A stretch of DNA of 64,000 nucleotides from Mycobacterium sp. Lineage in GTDB: Bacteria; Actinomycetota; Actinomycetes; Mycobacteriales; Mycobacteriaceae. Made by a program: the position numbers and the translations under genes. The DNA is taken from NCBI GenBank assembly GCA_016197405.1, contig JACPVR010000022.1, positions 124,001-188,000 of the forward strand, given 5' to 3'. The notes under the pieces are model-generated. The model saw nothing but the letters and a program-made list of their open reading frames with translations, was not told the origin of the DNA and did not search any database. Position 1 is the first letter of the stretch. The number at the start of each line of letters is the position of its first letter. Shown here piece after piece: positions 53,295 through 61,942 of this stretch.

Positions 53295-54157
53295 GGCGTC
53301 ACACCTTCTTTGGCATAGGCAGTGCGGGCGAACTTGTTGTAGCGCACCGACATCGGCAACCGGTCCCACACCATGTTGACGGGTCGGGACCGCCAGAACG
53401 CGGCGAAACGCTGATAGCGGCGCTCCTGCTTGTCGGTCCACGGCAGATCGAGCAGCACCCGCGCCCGCGGCGGCAGGCCGCCGGTGGTCAGAAACGCCGC
53501 GAGCGGATTGAACACCGGCGCAACGATTTTCCACGCAAGCGGGGACACCGCCTTCGGTTTGGGGAAGCCCTTGGTGACATAGCCGACGCCGTAGCGCGCC
53601 GACTTGTGCGGCACCATGACGTTTTCGAGCATGTCATCCCAGTACTTCTCGAATGCCGCGTAGTCGGCGGGCAGGATCCGGTCACTGACCCCGTAGCGGC
53701 GGTACCAGGTCTTGGACTCGCTGTAGATCTGTTCCTTCTCGGCGTCGGTGAGCCGTTTGACGAAGGTGTCGGCGAAGTAGAAGATCTGCTCGACGAAGGT
53801 GGCGTGCGCCCAGAAGTAGGTCTCCGGGTTGAGCGCGTGATAGCGCGAGCCGTCGGGCATATCGCCCTTGATGTCGACGTGGAAGTCACGCACCCGCGAA
53901 CCGGCGTTGTCCTCTTCGGTGCCGTACACGGTCTTGAAGATCGGCGGGATGGTGCGCTTGAGCCGTTCGGCGGTGTCGGCGAAGAAGACCGAGTGGTCGA
54001 GCACACCCTGGCCCAGTTCGGCGAGCATGTTCTGCAGTACCGCGGGCCGGGGGCCGATGAGGTACATCCGGTTGTCGCCGAAGTAGCGCCAGACCAGCGA
54101 TCCGGCATCCAGAGGGGCGGCGTCGAGCTGCGCATCGGTGTGCGCGACGTCAGTCAT
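53291..54157 (-). CDS. MpaB/DUF2236 family oxygenase-like protein
   Basis: A 288-residue protein from ATG 54157: LVWRYFGDNRMYLIGPRPAVLQNMLAELGQGVLDHSVFFADTAERLKRTIPPIF, HALNPETYFWAHATFVEQIFYFADTFVKRLT and PWTDKQERRYQRFAAFWR. These are the haem-binding helical features of the DUF2236/MpaB (latex-clearing-like) family, with conserved Arg/His/Thr positions. Mycobacteria carry several. It is followed by an overlapping tetR gene. GTG two codons upstream is an alternative start. Confidence 0.87.
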   Translation of the reverse strand: MTDVAHTDAQLDAAPLDAGSLVWRYFGDNRMYLIGPRPAVLQNMLAELGQGVLDHSVFFADTAERLKRTIPPIFKTVYGTEEDNAGSRVRDFHVDIKGDMPDGSRYHALNPETYFWAHATFVEQIFYFADTFVKRLTDAEKEQIYSESKTWYRRYGVSDRILPADYAAFEKYWDDMLENVMVPHKSARYGVGYVTKGFPKPKAVSPLAWKIVAPVFNPLAAFLTTGGLPPRARVLLDLPWTDKQERRYQRFAAFWRSRPVNMVWDRLPMSVRYNKFARTAYAKEGVTP

Positions 54158-54226
54158 GGACACAGTGTTACAGATTTTGCACTTTGTACCAATCGGGTGT
54201 CGCCGACGTCACACCGATGCGGCCCG

Positions 54227-54303
54227 CGAGCGTGCGCAGACCACGGTCAGACCGCGGCGTGTCGGCCGGGGACACGCACGCTCGCGGAGAAAGGAAGAGG
54301 GGG
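54227..54303 (+). repeat. Dispersed palindromic element, copy E
   Basis: The cleanest copy: CGAGCGTGCGCAGACCACG, CCGCGGCGTGTCGGCC, GGGGACACGCACGCTCGCGG, tail AGAAAGGAAGAGGGGGG. The tail ends 2 bases from the P-type ATPase stop codon. The inner GCGTGTC/GACACGC and outer CGAGCGT/ACGCTCG arms pair exactly. Confidence 0.88.
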
Positions 54304-54304
54304 G

Positions 54305-56455
54305 TCAGGAGAAGCGGCGCAGACGCAGGCTGTTGGCCACCACCAGCACCGAGGACGCAGCCATGGCCGCGCCGGCGATCATCGGGTTCAGCAACCCCAG
54401 GGCTGCCAACGGGATCGCCGCGGTGTTGTACCCGAAGGCCCAGAACAGGTTCTGCTTGATGACCCGCAGCGTGCCTGCCGACAGCCGCAGCGCCGTCGGC
54501 ACGGTCCGCAGGTCACCGCGCATCAGGGTGATGTCGGCGGCCTCGATCGCGGCGTCGGTTCCGGTGCCCATCGCCATCCCGATATCGGCGGTGGCCAGGG
54601 CAACGGAGTCGTTGACGCCGTCGCCGACCATCGCCACCCGTTTACCCTCGGCCCGCAACCGGGTGATGACCTCGGCCTTCTGCGTCGGCAACACCCCGGC
54701 GATGACGTGGGCCGGGTCGATCCCGACCTGCTCGGCGACCCGGGCCGCCACCGCGGCACTGTCCCCCGTCAGCAGCATCACCGTGATACCCATGGCGGCC
54801 AGCTCGGCGATCGCTTCGGCACTGTGCGGTTTGACCGCATCGGAGAGCCGGATCACGCCGCGGACCTGCCGGTCCCAGGCCACCTCGACACCGGTTCCGG
54901 GCTCCGGCGGGCTCAGCAGGTCGACGCCGGCGATGGAACCTTCGCGCGACACCCGCACCCGGATGCCGTCGGTGACACCGGAGACCCCGACACCGGGCTC
55001 GTTGACGAACTCGGTGACCGCCGCGACCGGCAGTCCGCGCTCGCGGGCCGCGGCCACCACGGCGGCGGCCACCGGATGCTCGCTGGCCGCCTCGACCGCG
55101 GCGGCACGGGACAGCACCACATCGGCGTCTTCACCGGGTCGCGGCGCGACCTGCCACACCGTCATGGCCCCGGTGGTCACGGTGCCGGTCTTGTCCAGGA
55201 CGACGGTGTCGATACCGGGCACCGACTCCAGCACCTGCGGGTCCTTGATCAGCACCCCGAGTTGGGCGCCGCGGCCGGTCCCCACCAGGATCGCCGTCGG
55301 TGTCGCCAGCCCCAGCGCACACGGGCACGCGATGATCAGCACCGCCACGGCCGCGGTGAAAGCGGCGCTCACCGATCCCCCGGCCAGCAGCCAGCCGGCA
55401 ACCGCCAGCGCCGCGACGACCAGCACCGCGGGCACGAAGACCGCCGACACCCGATCGGCGAGCCGCTGGATCGAGGCTTTGCCGTTCTGCGCGTCGGTGA
55501 CCATCCGGCCCATCCGGGCCAATTGAGTGTCCGCACCGATCCGGTTGGCCCGCACGATGATCCGGCCATAGCTGTTGACCGCGCCGCCGAGCACCTCCGA
55601 CCCCGGCGCCACATCGACCGGGACGGACTCCCCCGTCATCGCCGAGGTGTCCAGCGCCGAGGCGCCGTCGACGACGACACCGTCGGTGGCGATCCGCTCA
55701 CCGGGACGCACCACGAACTCGTCGCCGACCACCAACTCCCCCACCGGGATGCGGACCTCGGTGCCGTCGCGCAACACCACGGCATCCTTGGCTCCCAGCG
55801 ACAGCAGCGCCCGCAGCGCGGCACCGGCCGAGCGTTTGGCCCGCGCCTCGGCGAAGCGGCCGGCCAGCAGGAACACCGTGACCGCGGCAGCCACCTCGAA
55901 GTACAGGTGGGCGTGCAGATGCAGACCACCGGTCAGCACCTCGAACGCCGACCAGCCATAGGCCGCCAGGGTGCCCAGCGAGACCAGGGTGTCCATGGTC
56001 GAGGTGCCGTGCCGGGCGCTGCGCAACGCCGCGCGATGGAACGGGTAGCCACCCCAGGCGACGATGGGTGTCGTCAATGCCAGCACCAGCCACTGCCAGC
56101 CGGGGAACTGCCAGGCCATCACCATCGACAGCACCACCACCGGTACGGCGAGCACCGCCGAGCCGATCAGCCGGGTACGCAGGCCCGCACCGGTGTCGGG
56201 TTCGGGTGTCACGACCGGGGCGGTACTGCCCGCGGGTTCGGCGACCTCGGCGTGGTAACCGGCCGATTCCACCGCGGCGATCAGGTCGGCCGTCGTCACG
56301 GCCGGATCGTGTTCGACGTGGGCGCGCTCGACGGCGAAGTTCACCGTGGCGTGCACACCGTCGATCTCGTTGAGATTGCGTTCCACCCGGGCGGCGCAGG
56401 AGGCGCAGCTCATACCGCCCAAGTGCAGATCGGTCAGTGTCGGAGTGGTGGTCAT
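54305..56455 (-). CDS. Copper-translocating P1B-type ATPase (CtpA/CtpB/CopA-like)
   Basis: A 716-residue heavy-metal ATPase. N-terminal HMA domain with GMSCASC (14-20); eight membrane helices; TGES actuator motif (SAMTGESVPVDV); IIACPCALGLATPTA with the CPC metal site in helix 6; phosphorylation DKTGT; ASEHPVAAAVV (His-Pro) and MVGDGVNDSVALATADIGMAMGTGTDAAIEAADITLM. The CPC and C-terminal helix residues (YNTAAIPLAALGLLNP, MAASSVLVVANSLRLRRF) indicate Cu(I) export or supply to cuproenzymes. Which Ctp it is cannot be fixed by eye. Confidence 0.93.
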   Translation of the reverse strand: MTTTPTLTDLHLGGMSCASCAARVERNLNEIDGVHATVNFAVERAHVEHDPAVTTADLIAAVESAGYHAEVAEPAGSTAPVVTPEPDTGAGLRTRLIGSAVLAVPVVVLSMVMAWQFPGWQWLVLALTTPIVAWGGYPFHRAALRSARHGTSTMDTLVSLGTLAAYGWSAFEVLTGGLHLHAHLYFEVAAAVTVFLLAGRFAEARAKRSAGAALRALLSLGAKDAVVLRDGTEVRIPVGELVVGDEFVVRPGERIATDGVVVDGASALDTSAMTGESVPVDVAPGSEVLGGAVNSYGRIIVRANRIGADTQLARMGRMVTDAQNGKASIQRLADRVSAVFVPAVLVVAALAVAGWLLAGGSVSAAFTAAVAVLIIACPCALGLATPTAILVGTGRGAQLGVLIKDPQVLESVPGIDTVVLDKTGTVTTGAMTVWQVAPRPGEDADVVLSRAAAVEAASEHPVAAAVVAAARERGLPVAAVTEFVNEPGVGVSGVTDGIRVRVSREGSIAGVDLLSPPEPGTGVEVAWDRQVRGVIRLSDAVKPHSAEAIAELAAMGITVMLLTGDSAAVAARVAEQVGIDPAHVIAGVLPTQKAEVITRLRAEGKRVAMVGDGVNDSVALATADIGMAMGTGTDAAIEAADITLMRGDLRTVPTALRLSAGTLRVIKQNLFWAFGYNTAAIPLAALGLLNPMIAGAAMAASSVLVVANSLRLRRFS

Positions 56456-56470
56456 CCCTCCACAGTACCC

Positions 56471-56728
56471 CTACGGGGTATGCGTATTGGACACTTCCCT
56501 CTGCCGCAGCGCCGCGACACCCACCACCGCCAGGACTCCGGCCATCGCGGCAAGCAGCAGCGCCAGCGCCAGCAGCGGCGGATCGTAGACAACCGATCGG
56601 GTGACAGGCTCACCATCGGTCACCGGCGCCACGTCGACCACGGCCTGCGCGGCAAGCCAGCTCACCACCGCGCCCGCCGCGGCAAGGACGGCCAGCACCA
56701 ACCGCAGCACGCCTTTACGCGATCTCAC
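56471..56728 (-). CDS. Small two-helix membrane protein
   Basis: An 85-residue protein from GTG 56728 (overlapping the upstream TGA): RSRKGVLRLVLAVLAAAGAVVSWLAAQAVVDVAPVTDGEPVTRSVVYDPPLLALALLLAAMAGVLAVVGVAAL. Two membrane helices with an outside loop. Unknown family; sits between the membrane protein below and the copper ATPase, 15 bases from the latter. Confidence 0.75.
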   Translation of the reverse strand: MRSRKGVLRLVLAVLAAAGAVVSWLAAQAVVDVAPVTDGEPVTRSVVYDPPLLALALLLAAMAGVLAVVGVAALRQREVSNTHTP

Positions 56729-57405
56729 CGGGCATCCCCCGGTGTGGAGCCGTCGCGCTCGTCGACGAGCGCGACCAGCGCCGCGCGCAGCGCGACATGG
56801 CGGCGCGCCCATGCCTGCGCCGTCCGTCGGCCCTTGAGCTTGAGCCCGATCCCGGTCCGGCCGCGCGGCACACCGGTCAGCTCACCGAGTGCGCGTGCCG
56901 ACTGCCACTTGTTGACCACGGCCGCATCGGTCTCGGCCTTCTTGCGTTCCTCGGAGTCGGGCCGCTGCGCCTCGGGCAGATCGGACAGATCGACGCCGGC
57001 CTTCTTGAGCGCGCGATCGGCCAGCGCATTACCGCTGCGGCCCGCTGCCTTGTTGAGCCGCCGATCGTCGTAATAGGTGCGCATACCGTTGGTGGGCGCG
57101 GGATAGACACCGATGATGTCCGACACCGGGATGGTCTCGGTGCCCTGCCGCAGGGTTTCGGTGGTCAGCTCCACCGAGGTGTGGATGCGGGCCGCCTTGA
57201 TCTGCAACGCCACGAACCCCGAGACCAGCACCAGGAACGCCAGCGGCACCACGGGCTGTGGCCCGATACCGCTGGTGATCTGGATCAGCAGCATCGCCAG
57301 CGCCGACACCGGCCCGGCCAGCACCCAGTACCAGGTGGCGCCGTTCTCGAAGAACAACCGCTGCGGCGTCTCGGCGCCCCCGACCGGTGCCTCGGCGTCA
57401 TCCAT
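56725..57405 (-). CDS. Membrane protein with PH-like segment
   Basis: A 226-residue protein from ATG 57405: two membrane helices (WYWVLAGPVSALAMLLIQI and VVPLAFLVLVSGFVALQI), then a beta-rich ARIHTSVELTTETLRQGTETIPVSDIIGVYPA resembling DUF/PH-like bacterial domains, a charged helical region and a C-terminal TGIGLKLKGRRTAQAWARRHVALRAALVAL. Conserved hypothetical; overlaps both neighbours by a few bases, so it belongs to the hemB-linked membrane-protein run. Confidence 0.75.
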   Translation of the reverse strand: MDDAEAPVGGAETPQRLFFENGATWYWVLAGPVSALAMLLIQITSGIGPQPVVPLAFLVLVSGFVALQIKAARIHTSVELTTETLRQGTETIPVSDIIGVYPAPTNGMRTYYDDRRLNKAAGRSGNALADRALKKAGVDLSDLPEAQRPDSEERKKAETDAAVVNKWQSARALGELTGVPRGRTGIGLKLKGRRTAQAWARRHVALRAALVALVDERDGSTPGDAR

Positions 57406-57799
57406 CGCTACGGCCGGCCTGGTCCTCGAACCACTCCTTGGTGCTGGCACGTGTCAGCAGCACCGCTCCCGCGGCGGTCAGGATCAGGATGATCACCCAC
57501 AACCCGCCACCGCTGAGCAGCGTGAACATCGCCAGCAGACCACTGAGCGCGAACGACAGTCCGGCGGCCGCGCTGCGGAACCGGGCGTCGCCGCGGCGGG
57601 CGCGACCGATCAGGAACGCCAGCCCGGCACCGGCCAGGGCGAAAAGCACACCCATACCGCGGAACGCGACCGGCACCGGCGCCGGTGTCGCCGCCAGCAT
57701 CATGCCGGAGGTCATCAACCCGATCGCCGCGACAACCAGAAGCCAGAAGGCGATCTCGAAGCTGCGGGGCCGGGGCACAGGAGCACTGGACGAGGTCAT
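57398..57799 (-). CDS. Four-helix membrane protein
   Basis: A 133-residue protein with hydrophobic segments at about 15-37, 43-63, 80-95 and 98-118, ending RASTKEWFEDQAGRSDG. It resembles the membrane proteins next to hemB in M. tuberculosis (Rv0513/Rv0514 region). Its 3' end overlaps the next gene by 8 bases. Function unknown. Confidence 0.75.
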   Translation of the reverse strand: MTSSSAPVPRPRSFEIAFWLLVVAAIGLMTSGMMLAATPAPVPVAFRGMGVLFALAGAGLAFLIGRARRGDARFRSAAAGLSFALSGLLAMFTLLSGGGLWVIILILTAAGAVLLTRASTKEWFEDQAGRSDG

Positions 57800-57842
57800 A
57801 TCGGGGCCAGCCTATCGTCTGTCCGCGCGGCCCAACTGCGGG

Positions 57843-58292
57843 TCACCGGGTGAAATACGCCTGGGCGTCCTTGCGGTGCAGCAAGACCATCCCGCCGGCC
57901 AGCAACACCACGCCGACGATGCCGGTGACGGCGTAGATCAGGGCCGCGGCCGTGGGACGGTCGGTGGTGAACAGGCTGCTCACGGTGAAGCCGATCGACA
58001 TGATCGCCCCACCGGTCAGGATCGAACGCGCCCACCGGTACCCGGCGCGCATCAGGAACAGGAACGTCAGCACCACGGTGGCCAGCACCAGCACCACCGC
58101 GACGGTGACCAGGACGACGATCACGGTCGAAAACCGCACCGGGGCGACCACGGTGTCGGTGACATACCCGATCAGCAGCAACGGCAACGCGATGACCCAC
58201 AACCAGAAACCGGTCACCACGTCCTCGGGACGCTGCGGTGCCTCCGGCACGGCCGAACCGGTGGTGCCGGGATGCATGACGGGTCCGCTCAC
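57843..58292 (-). CDS. Four-helix membrane protein next to hemB
   Basis: A 149-residue protein: a Pro-rich N-terminus PGTTGSAVPEAPQRPEDVVTG and four membrane helices (FWLWVIALPLLLIGYVTD, FSTVIVVLVTVAVVLVLATVVLTFLFLM, GAIMSIGFTVSSLF, ALIYAVTGIVGVVLLAGGMVLLH). Overlaps the hemB stop by 4 bases. Equivalent of the hemB-adjacent Rv0513-type gene. Role unknown. Confidence 0.77.
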   Translation of the reverse strand: MSGPVMHPGTTGSAVPEAPQRPEDVVTGFWLWVIALPLLLIGYVTDTVVAPVRFSTVIVVLVTVAVVLVLATVVLTFLFLMRAGYRWARSILTGGAIMSIGFTVSSLFTTDRPTAAALIYAVTGIVGVVLLAGGMVLLHRKDAQAYFTR

Positions 58293-59269
58293 GCCAGCCA
58301 GCCTGCGACGTCGGCGGCCCAGTAGGTCAGCACGATATCCGCGCCGGCACGGCGGATACCGGCCAGCGATTCCAGCGCCGCGGCCCGGCCGTCGATCCAG
58401 CCGTTGGCCGCGGCGGCGCTGATCATGGCGTACTCGCCGGACACCTGGTAGGCGGCCACCGGAACCGGTGACACCTCGGCAGCCGCCCGCACCACGTCGA
58501 GGTAGGCCATCGCGGGTTTGACCATCACGATGTCGGCGCCCTCGGCGATATCGAGTTCGATCTCGCGCAGCGCCTCCCGGATATTGCCGCTGTCCTGCTG
58601 ATAGGTCCGCCGGTCACCGGACAGGCTGGAGCCCACGGCCTCGCGGAACGGACCGTAGAAAGCGGACGCGAACTTCGCGGCGTAGGCCAGGATCACCACA
58701 TCGCTGTGCCCGGCATCGTCGAGCCCGTCCCGGATCGCGGCGACCTGACCGTCCATCATGCCGCTCGGGCCGACCACCTGCGCACCCGATTCCGCCTGCG
58801 CGACAGCAAGTTTGACGTACTGCGCGTTGGTCGCGTCGTTATCGACCCGACCGCGGGTGTCCAGCACCCCGCAGTGTCCGTGGTCGGTGAACTCGTCCAG
58901 GCAGGTATCGGCCATCAGCACCGTGGCATCCCCGAGATCCTTGGCCAGATCACGCAGCGCCACATTGAGGATGCCGTCGGGATCGACACCCGCCGAACCC
59001 AGTGCGTCCTTGTCGGCGTCCCGGGGCACACCGAACAACATCAGCCCGCCGACACCGGCGGCCACCGCGTCGGCGGCGGCACGCCGCAACGAATCGCGGG
59101 TGTGCTGGTAGACACCCGGCATGGAGGCGATGGGCCGCGGTTCGTCGATACCGTCGGCGACGAACATCGGCAACACCAGATGCCGTGGCTCCAAGGATGT
59201 CTCGGCAACCAGACGCCGGATGGCCGGTGTCGAACGCAGACGGCGGGGACGGTGCCTCAAACCGGTCAA
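58289..59269 (-). CDS. hemB: HemB, delta-aminolevulinic acid dehydratase
   Basis: A 326-residue porphobilinogen synthase: RPRRLRSTPAIRRLVAETSLEPRHLVLPMFV, the zinc cysteine cluster TCLDEFTDHGHCGVL, VILAYAAKFASAFYGPFREAVGS with the first Schiff-base lysine and DIVMVKPAMAYLDVVRAA with the second. The cysteine form implies a Zn-dependent enzyme. Lies 21 bases after hemD in a leftward haem operon. Confidence 0.96.
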   Translation of the reverse strand: MTGLRHRPRRLRSTPAIRRLVAETSLEPRHLVLPMFVADGIDEPRPIASMPGVYQHTRDSLRRAAADAVAAGVGGLMLFGVPRDADKDALGSAGVDPDGILNVALRDLAKDLGDATVLMADTCLDEFTDHGHCGVLDTRGRVDNDATNAQYVKLAVAQAESGAQVVGPSGMMDGQVAAIRDGLDDAGHSDVVILAYAAKFASAFYGPFREAVGSSLSGDRRTYQQDSGNIREALREIELDIAEGADIVMVKPAMAYLDVVRAAAEVSPVPVAAYQVSGEYAMISAAAANGWIDGRAAALESLAGIRRAGADIVLTYWAADVAGWLA

Positions 59270-59290
59270 GTCAGGCCATCCCTTCGATCG

Positions 59291-60970
59291 TTAGCGGCGG
59301 CGGCTCTTCTTACGCGGCGGAGGCAGGGCGCCCTCGGCACGCAACCGGGCGGCGTGCTCGGCGAGCGCCTCGACCAGCGGACCGACGGCCGCGGTCTCGG
59401 GCTGCACATCCACCCGCAAGCCGAACTCTGCTGCGGTCTCGGCGGTTTTCGGCCCGATGCACGCCACGATGGTGCGCGCGTGGGGCTTACCGGCGATACC
59501 GACCAGGTTACGGACCGTCGAGCTGGAGGTGAAGCACACCGCGTCGAAGCCACCGGTCTTGATCATCTCGCGGGTCTGCGCCGGCGGCGGAGCCGCCCGC
59601 ACAGTGCGGTACGCGGTGACGTCCTCGATCTCCCAGCCACGCTCGCGCAGGCCTTCGGCCAGTGTCTCGGTCGCGATATCGGCCCGCGGCAACAGCACCC
59701 GGTTCACCGGATCGAAGATGTCGTCATACGGCGGGAATTCGTCGAGCAGGCCCAGCGAGGACTGCTCACCGGCGGGCACCAGCTCCGGACTGATCCCGAA
59801 GGCACGCACCTTGTCCGCGGTGGCCTCGCCGACGCAGGCGATCCGCACACCGGAGAACGCCCGGGCATCCAGGCCGAACTCGCCGAACTTCTCCCACACC
59901 GCACGCACGGCGTTGGTCGAGGTGAAGACCACCCACTGGTAACGGCCGTCCACCAGGCCCTTGACCGCGCGCTCCATCTGGGCCGGGCTGCGCGGCGGCT
60001 CGACGGCGATGGTGGGCACCTCGATGGGCAGTGCGCCGTGGCTGACCAGCTTGTCGCTCATCTCGCCGGCCTGATCCTTGGTGCGCGGCACCAGTACGGT
60101 CCAGCCGTACAGGGCGCGGCTCTCCCACCAGTTGAGCTTGGCGCGATGCGCCACCGTCTTACCGATCGTGACGACCAGCGGGCCGGTCAGCGGACCGCCC
60201 GGATCACCGGCACCGATGGGGGTGCGATCCCCCAGCTCGGCCAGCGTGGCCTCGATACTGCGCTGCGCACACGTGGTGCCCTGCGCGGTGACCACACACG
60301 GCGTGGAGTCCACCAGGCCGTGCTCGATCAGCGTGCGCGCCGAATCCGCCAGATGCTGGGCGGTGGCGTGCAGGATCAGCGGGCCCGGCGCCGCGGCCAG
60401 CGCGGCCCAGTCGACGTCACCGCGCACATCGGCGACGGTGTGCGCCGAACCCAGCGGCAGACCCGCGTAGGTGGGCACCGCCGTCGACGCCGGCAGACCC
60501 GGCACGATCTCGAAAGCCAGTTGCGTCCGCGATACCGCGTTGACCTCGGCGAGCACCGAATCGACCGACAGCGGATCGCCTGCGACCAGGCGGACCACGT
60601 CGACGCCGACGCGGGCCTCGTGGGCCAGGGTCTTGGCCACCTCGGCGGGATCGCCCAGAGCGGGCCGGATATCGGGGCCGAGCGTCACCACGGGGGGTGC
60701 CGTCTCGTCGACCGGGGCATCGCCGGCATCTGAGGTGGATCCGGCTTCGGCCTGCGCACGGTGTTCCGGTGCCGGCGCCGGACCGGAAGCCGGCGGCAAC
60801 TCGGAACCGACGATCGCGAGTACCTGTTCGGGTACATCGGGGTCGGTGAATACCAGCGCGGCGTTGGCCAGCACGGTTCGCGCCCTCGTCGTCAGCAGTC
60901 CCGGGTCGCCCGGTCCCGAACCGACGAACAGGATGCGGCCCGGCTTCGGCTTACGGCCTCGCATGCTCAT
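59291..60970 (-). CDS. hemD: HemD/CobA-type fusion: uroporphyrinogen-III methyltransferase and synthase
   Basis: A 559-residue two-domain protein, equivalent of Rv0511. The N-terminal half has the SUMT fold: RILFVGSGPGDPGLLTTRARTVLANAALV, DVVRLVAGDPLSVDS and VPTYAGLPLGSAH, which resemble uroporphyrinogen-III C-methyltransferases. The C-terminal half is a uroporphyrinogen-III synthase (TVLVPRTKDQAGEMSDKLVSHGALPIEVPTIAVEPP, FTSTNAVRAVWEKF, FTSSSTVRNLVGIAGKPHARTIVACIGPKTAETAAEFGLRVDV). Residues 60-90 are a low-complexity insert. It links haem with sirohaem/corrinoid branches. Between hemC and hemB. Confidence 0.93.
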   Translation of the reverse strand: MSMRGRKPKPGRILFVGSGPGDPGLLTTRARTVLANAALVFTDPDVPEQVLAIVGSELPPASGPAPAPEHRAQAEAGSTSDAGDAPVDETAPPVVTLGPDIRPALGDPAEVAKTLAHEARVGVDVVRLVAGDPLSVDSVLAEVNAVSRTQLAFEIVPGLPASTAVPTYAGLPLGSAHTVADVRGDVDWAALAAAPGPLILHATAQHLADSARTLIEHGLVDSTPCVVTAQGTTCAQRSIEATLAELGDRTPIGAGDPGGPLTGPLVVTIGKTVAHRAKLNWWESRALYGWTVLVPRTKDQAGEMSDKLVSHGALPIEVPTIAVEPPRSPAQMERAVKGLVDGRYQWVVFTSTNAVRAVWEKFGEFGLDARAFSGVRIACVGEATADKVRAFGISPELVPAGEQSSLGLLDEFPPYDDIFDPVNRVLLPRADIATETLAEGLRERGWEIEDVTAYRTVRAAPPPAQTREMIKTGGFDAVCFTSSSTVRNLVGIAGKPHARTIVACIGPKTAETAAEFGLRVDVQPETAAVGPLVEALAEHAARLRAEGALPPPRKKSRRR

Positions 60971-60984
60971 CTGTCACTCCCGCT

Positions 60985-61911
60985 CTAGTCCTCGTGACCC
61001 ATCAGCTCGCGCGCACCCAGCTCGAACAACTCGGCGGCCACCGACTGTCCGAGCTCCCGGGCTCCCTGGGGAGTCCCGACACCAGACGCGCGGATCACGT
61101 CGGATCCGTCCAGCGCCGCCACGCAGGTGCGCAACGACAGCTCGTTGAAGACGTGGCCGTCCTCATCGATCGACTCGACCACCTCGGCGATCGCGCCTAC
61201 CGGTGCGGAGCAACCCGCCTCCAGCTCGGCGAGCAGAGTGCGCTCCGCGGTGACCGAGACGCGGGTGTCGGCGTCGTCAAGCGTCGCCAACAGTTCCGCA
61301 AGCCCGGTATCACCGGCACGGCACTCGATCGCCAACGCCCCCTGCGCCGGCGCCGGCAACATCTGTACCGGCTCCAACGTCTCGGTGACGACGTCGAGGC
61401 GACCGATCCGGGCCAGTCCCGCCCGGGCCACCACGACGGCATCGAGATCACCGCTGCTTACCCTGTTCAACCTGGTATCTAGGTTGCCTCGTAGGGGGCG
61501 GATTTCCAAACCGAGACCCAGTGCTCTAAGCTGCGCGGCCCGCCGCGGCGCCGACGTCCCGATGACCGAACCCGCCGGCAACTCACCCAGCACCAGGCCG
61601 TCACGTGCCACCAGCGCGTCACGGGCGTCGGCGCGCAGTGGCACCGCGGCGATCACGAACCGCGGGTCGGGGGCGGTCGGCAGATCCTTGTACGAATGCA
61701 CCGCGATATCGACGGTGCCGTCGGCGATCGCCTCGCGCAGCGCCGCGGTGAAGACGCCGACACCGATCTCGGCGATCGGGGCCGACGAGCGGTCGCCGTC
61801 GGTCGAGACGATGACCAGTTCGGCGGCATGACCGCGCTCGATGAGGGCGTCTCTGACGACACCTGCCTGCGTCGTCGCCAGCAGGCTGCCACGTGTGCCG
61901 ATCCGGATCAC
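60985..61911 (-). CDS. hemC: HemC, hydroxymethylbilane synthase
   Basis: A 308-residue porphobilinogen deaminase from GTG 61911, starting VIRIGTRGSLLATTQAGVVRDAL. Also present: SYKDLPT with the substrate-binding positions, GTSAPRRAAQLRALG, LRGNLDTRLNR and the dipyrromethane cofactor cysteine in LLAELEAGCSAPVGAIAEV. An upstream reading into hemA is rejected because this start gives the family N-terminus; the gap to hemA is 31 bases. Third gene step of the haem operon. Confidence 0.96.
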   Translation of the reverse strand: MIRIGTRGSLLATTQAGVVRDALIERGHAAELVIVSTDGDRSSAPIAEIGVGVFTAALREAIADGTVDIAVHSYKDLPTAPDPRFVIAAVPLRADARDALVARDGLVLGELPAGSVIGTSAPRRAAQLRALGLGLEIRPLRGNLDTRLNRVSSGDLDAVVVARAGLARIGRLDVVTETLEPVQMLPAPAQGALAIECRAGDTGLAELLATLDDADTRVSVTAERTLLAELEAGCSAPVGAIAEVVESIDEDGHVFNELSLRTCVAALDGSDVIRASGVGTPQGARELGQSVAAELFELGARELMGHED

Positions 61912-61942
61912 AGAATCACCGGCGCTTGAGAGATAGCCAAAC

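Noticed and set aside
53201..57073. A 1290-codon open frame on the plus strand
   Set aside because: It runs antisense through tetR, MpaB and the copper ATPase; its protein is rich in Arg, His, Gly and Pro with no domain, as expected of the mirror frame of GC-rich genes.
58706..60733. A 675-codon plus-strand frame
   Set aside because: Antisense to hemB and hemD, both certain; composition is shadow-like.
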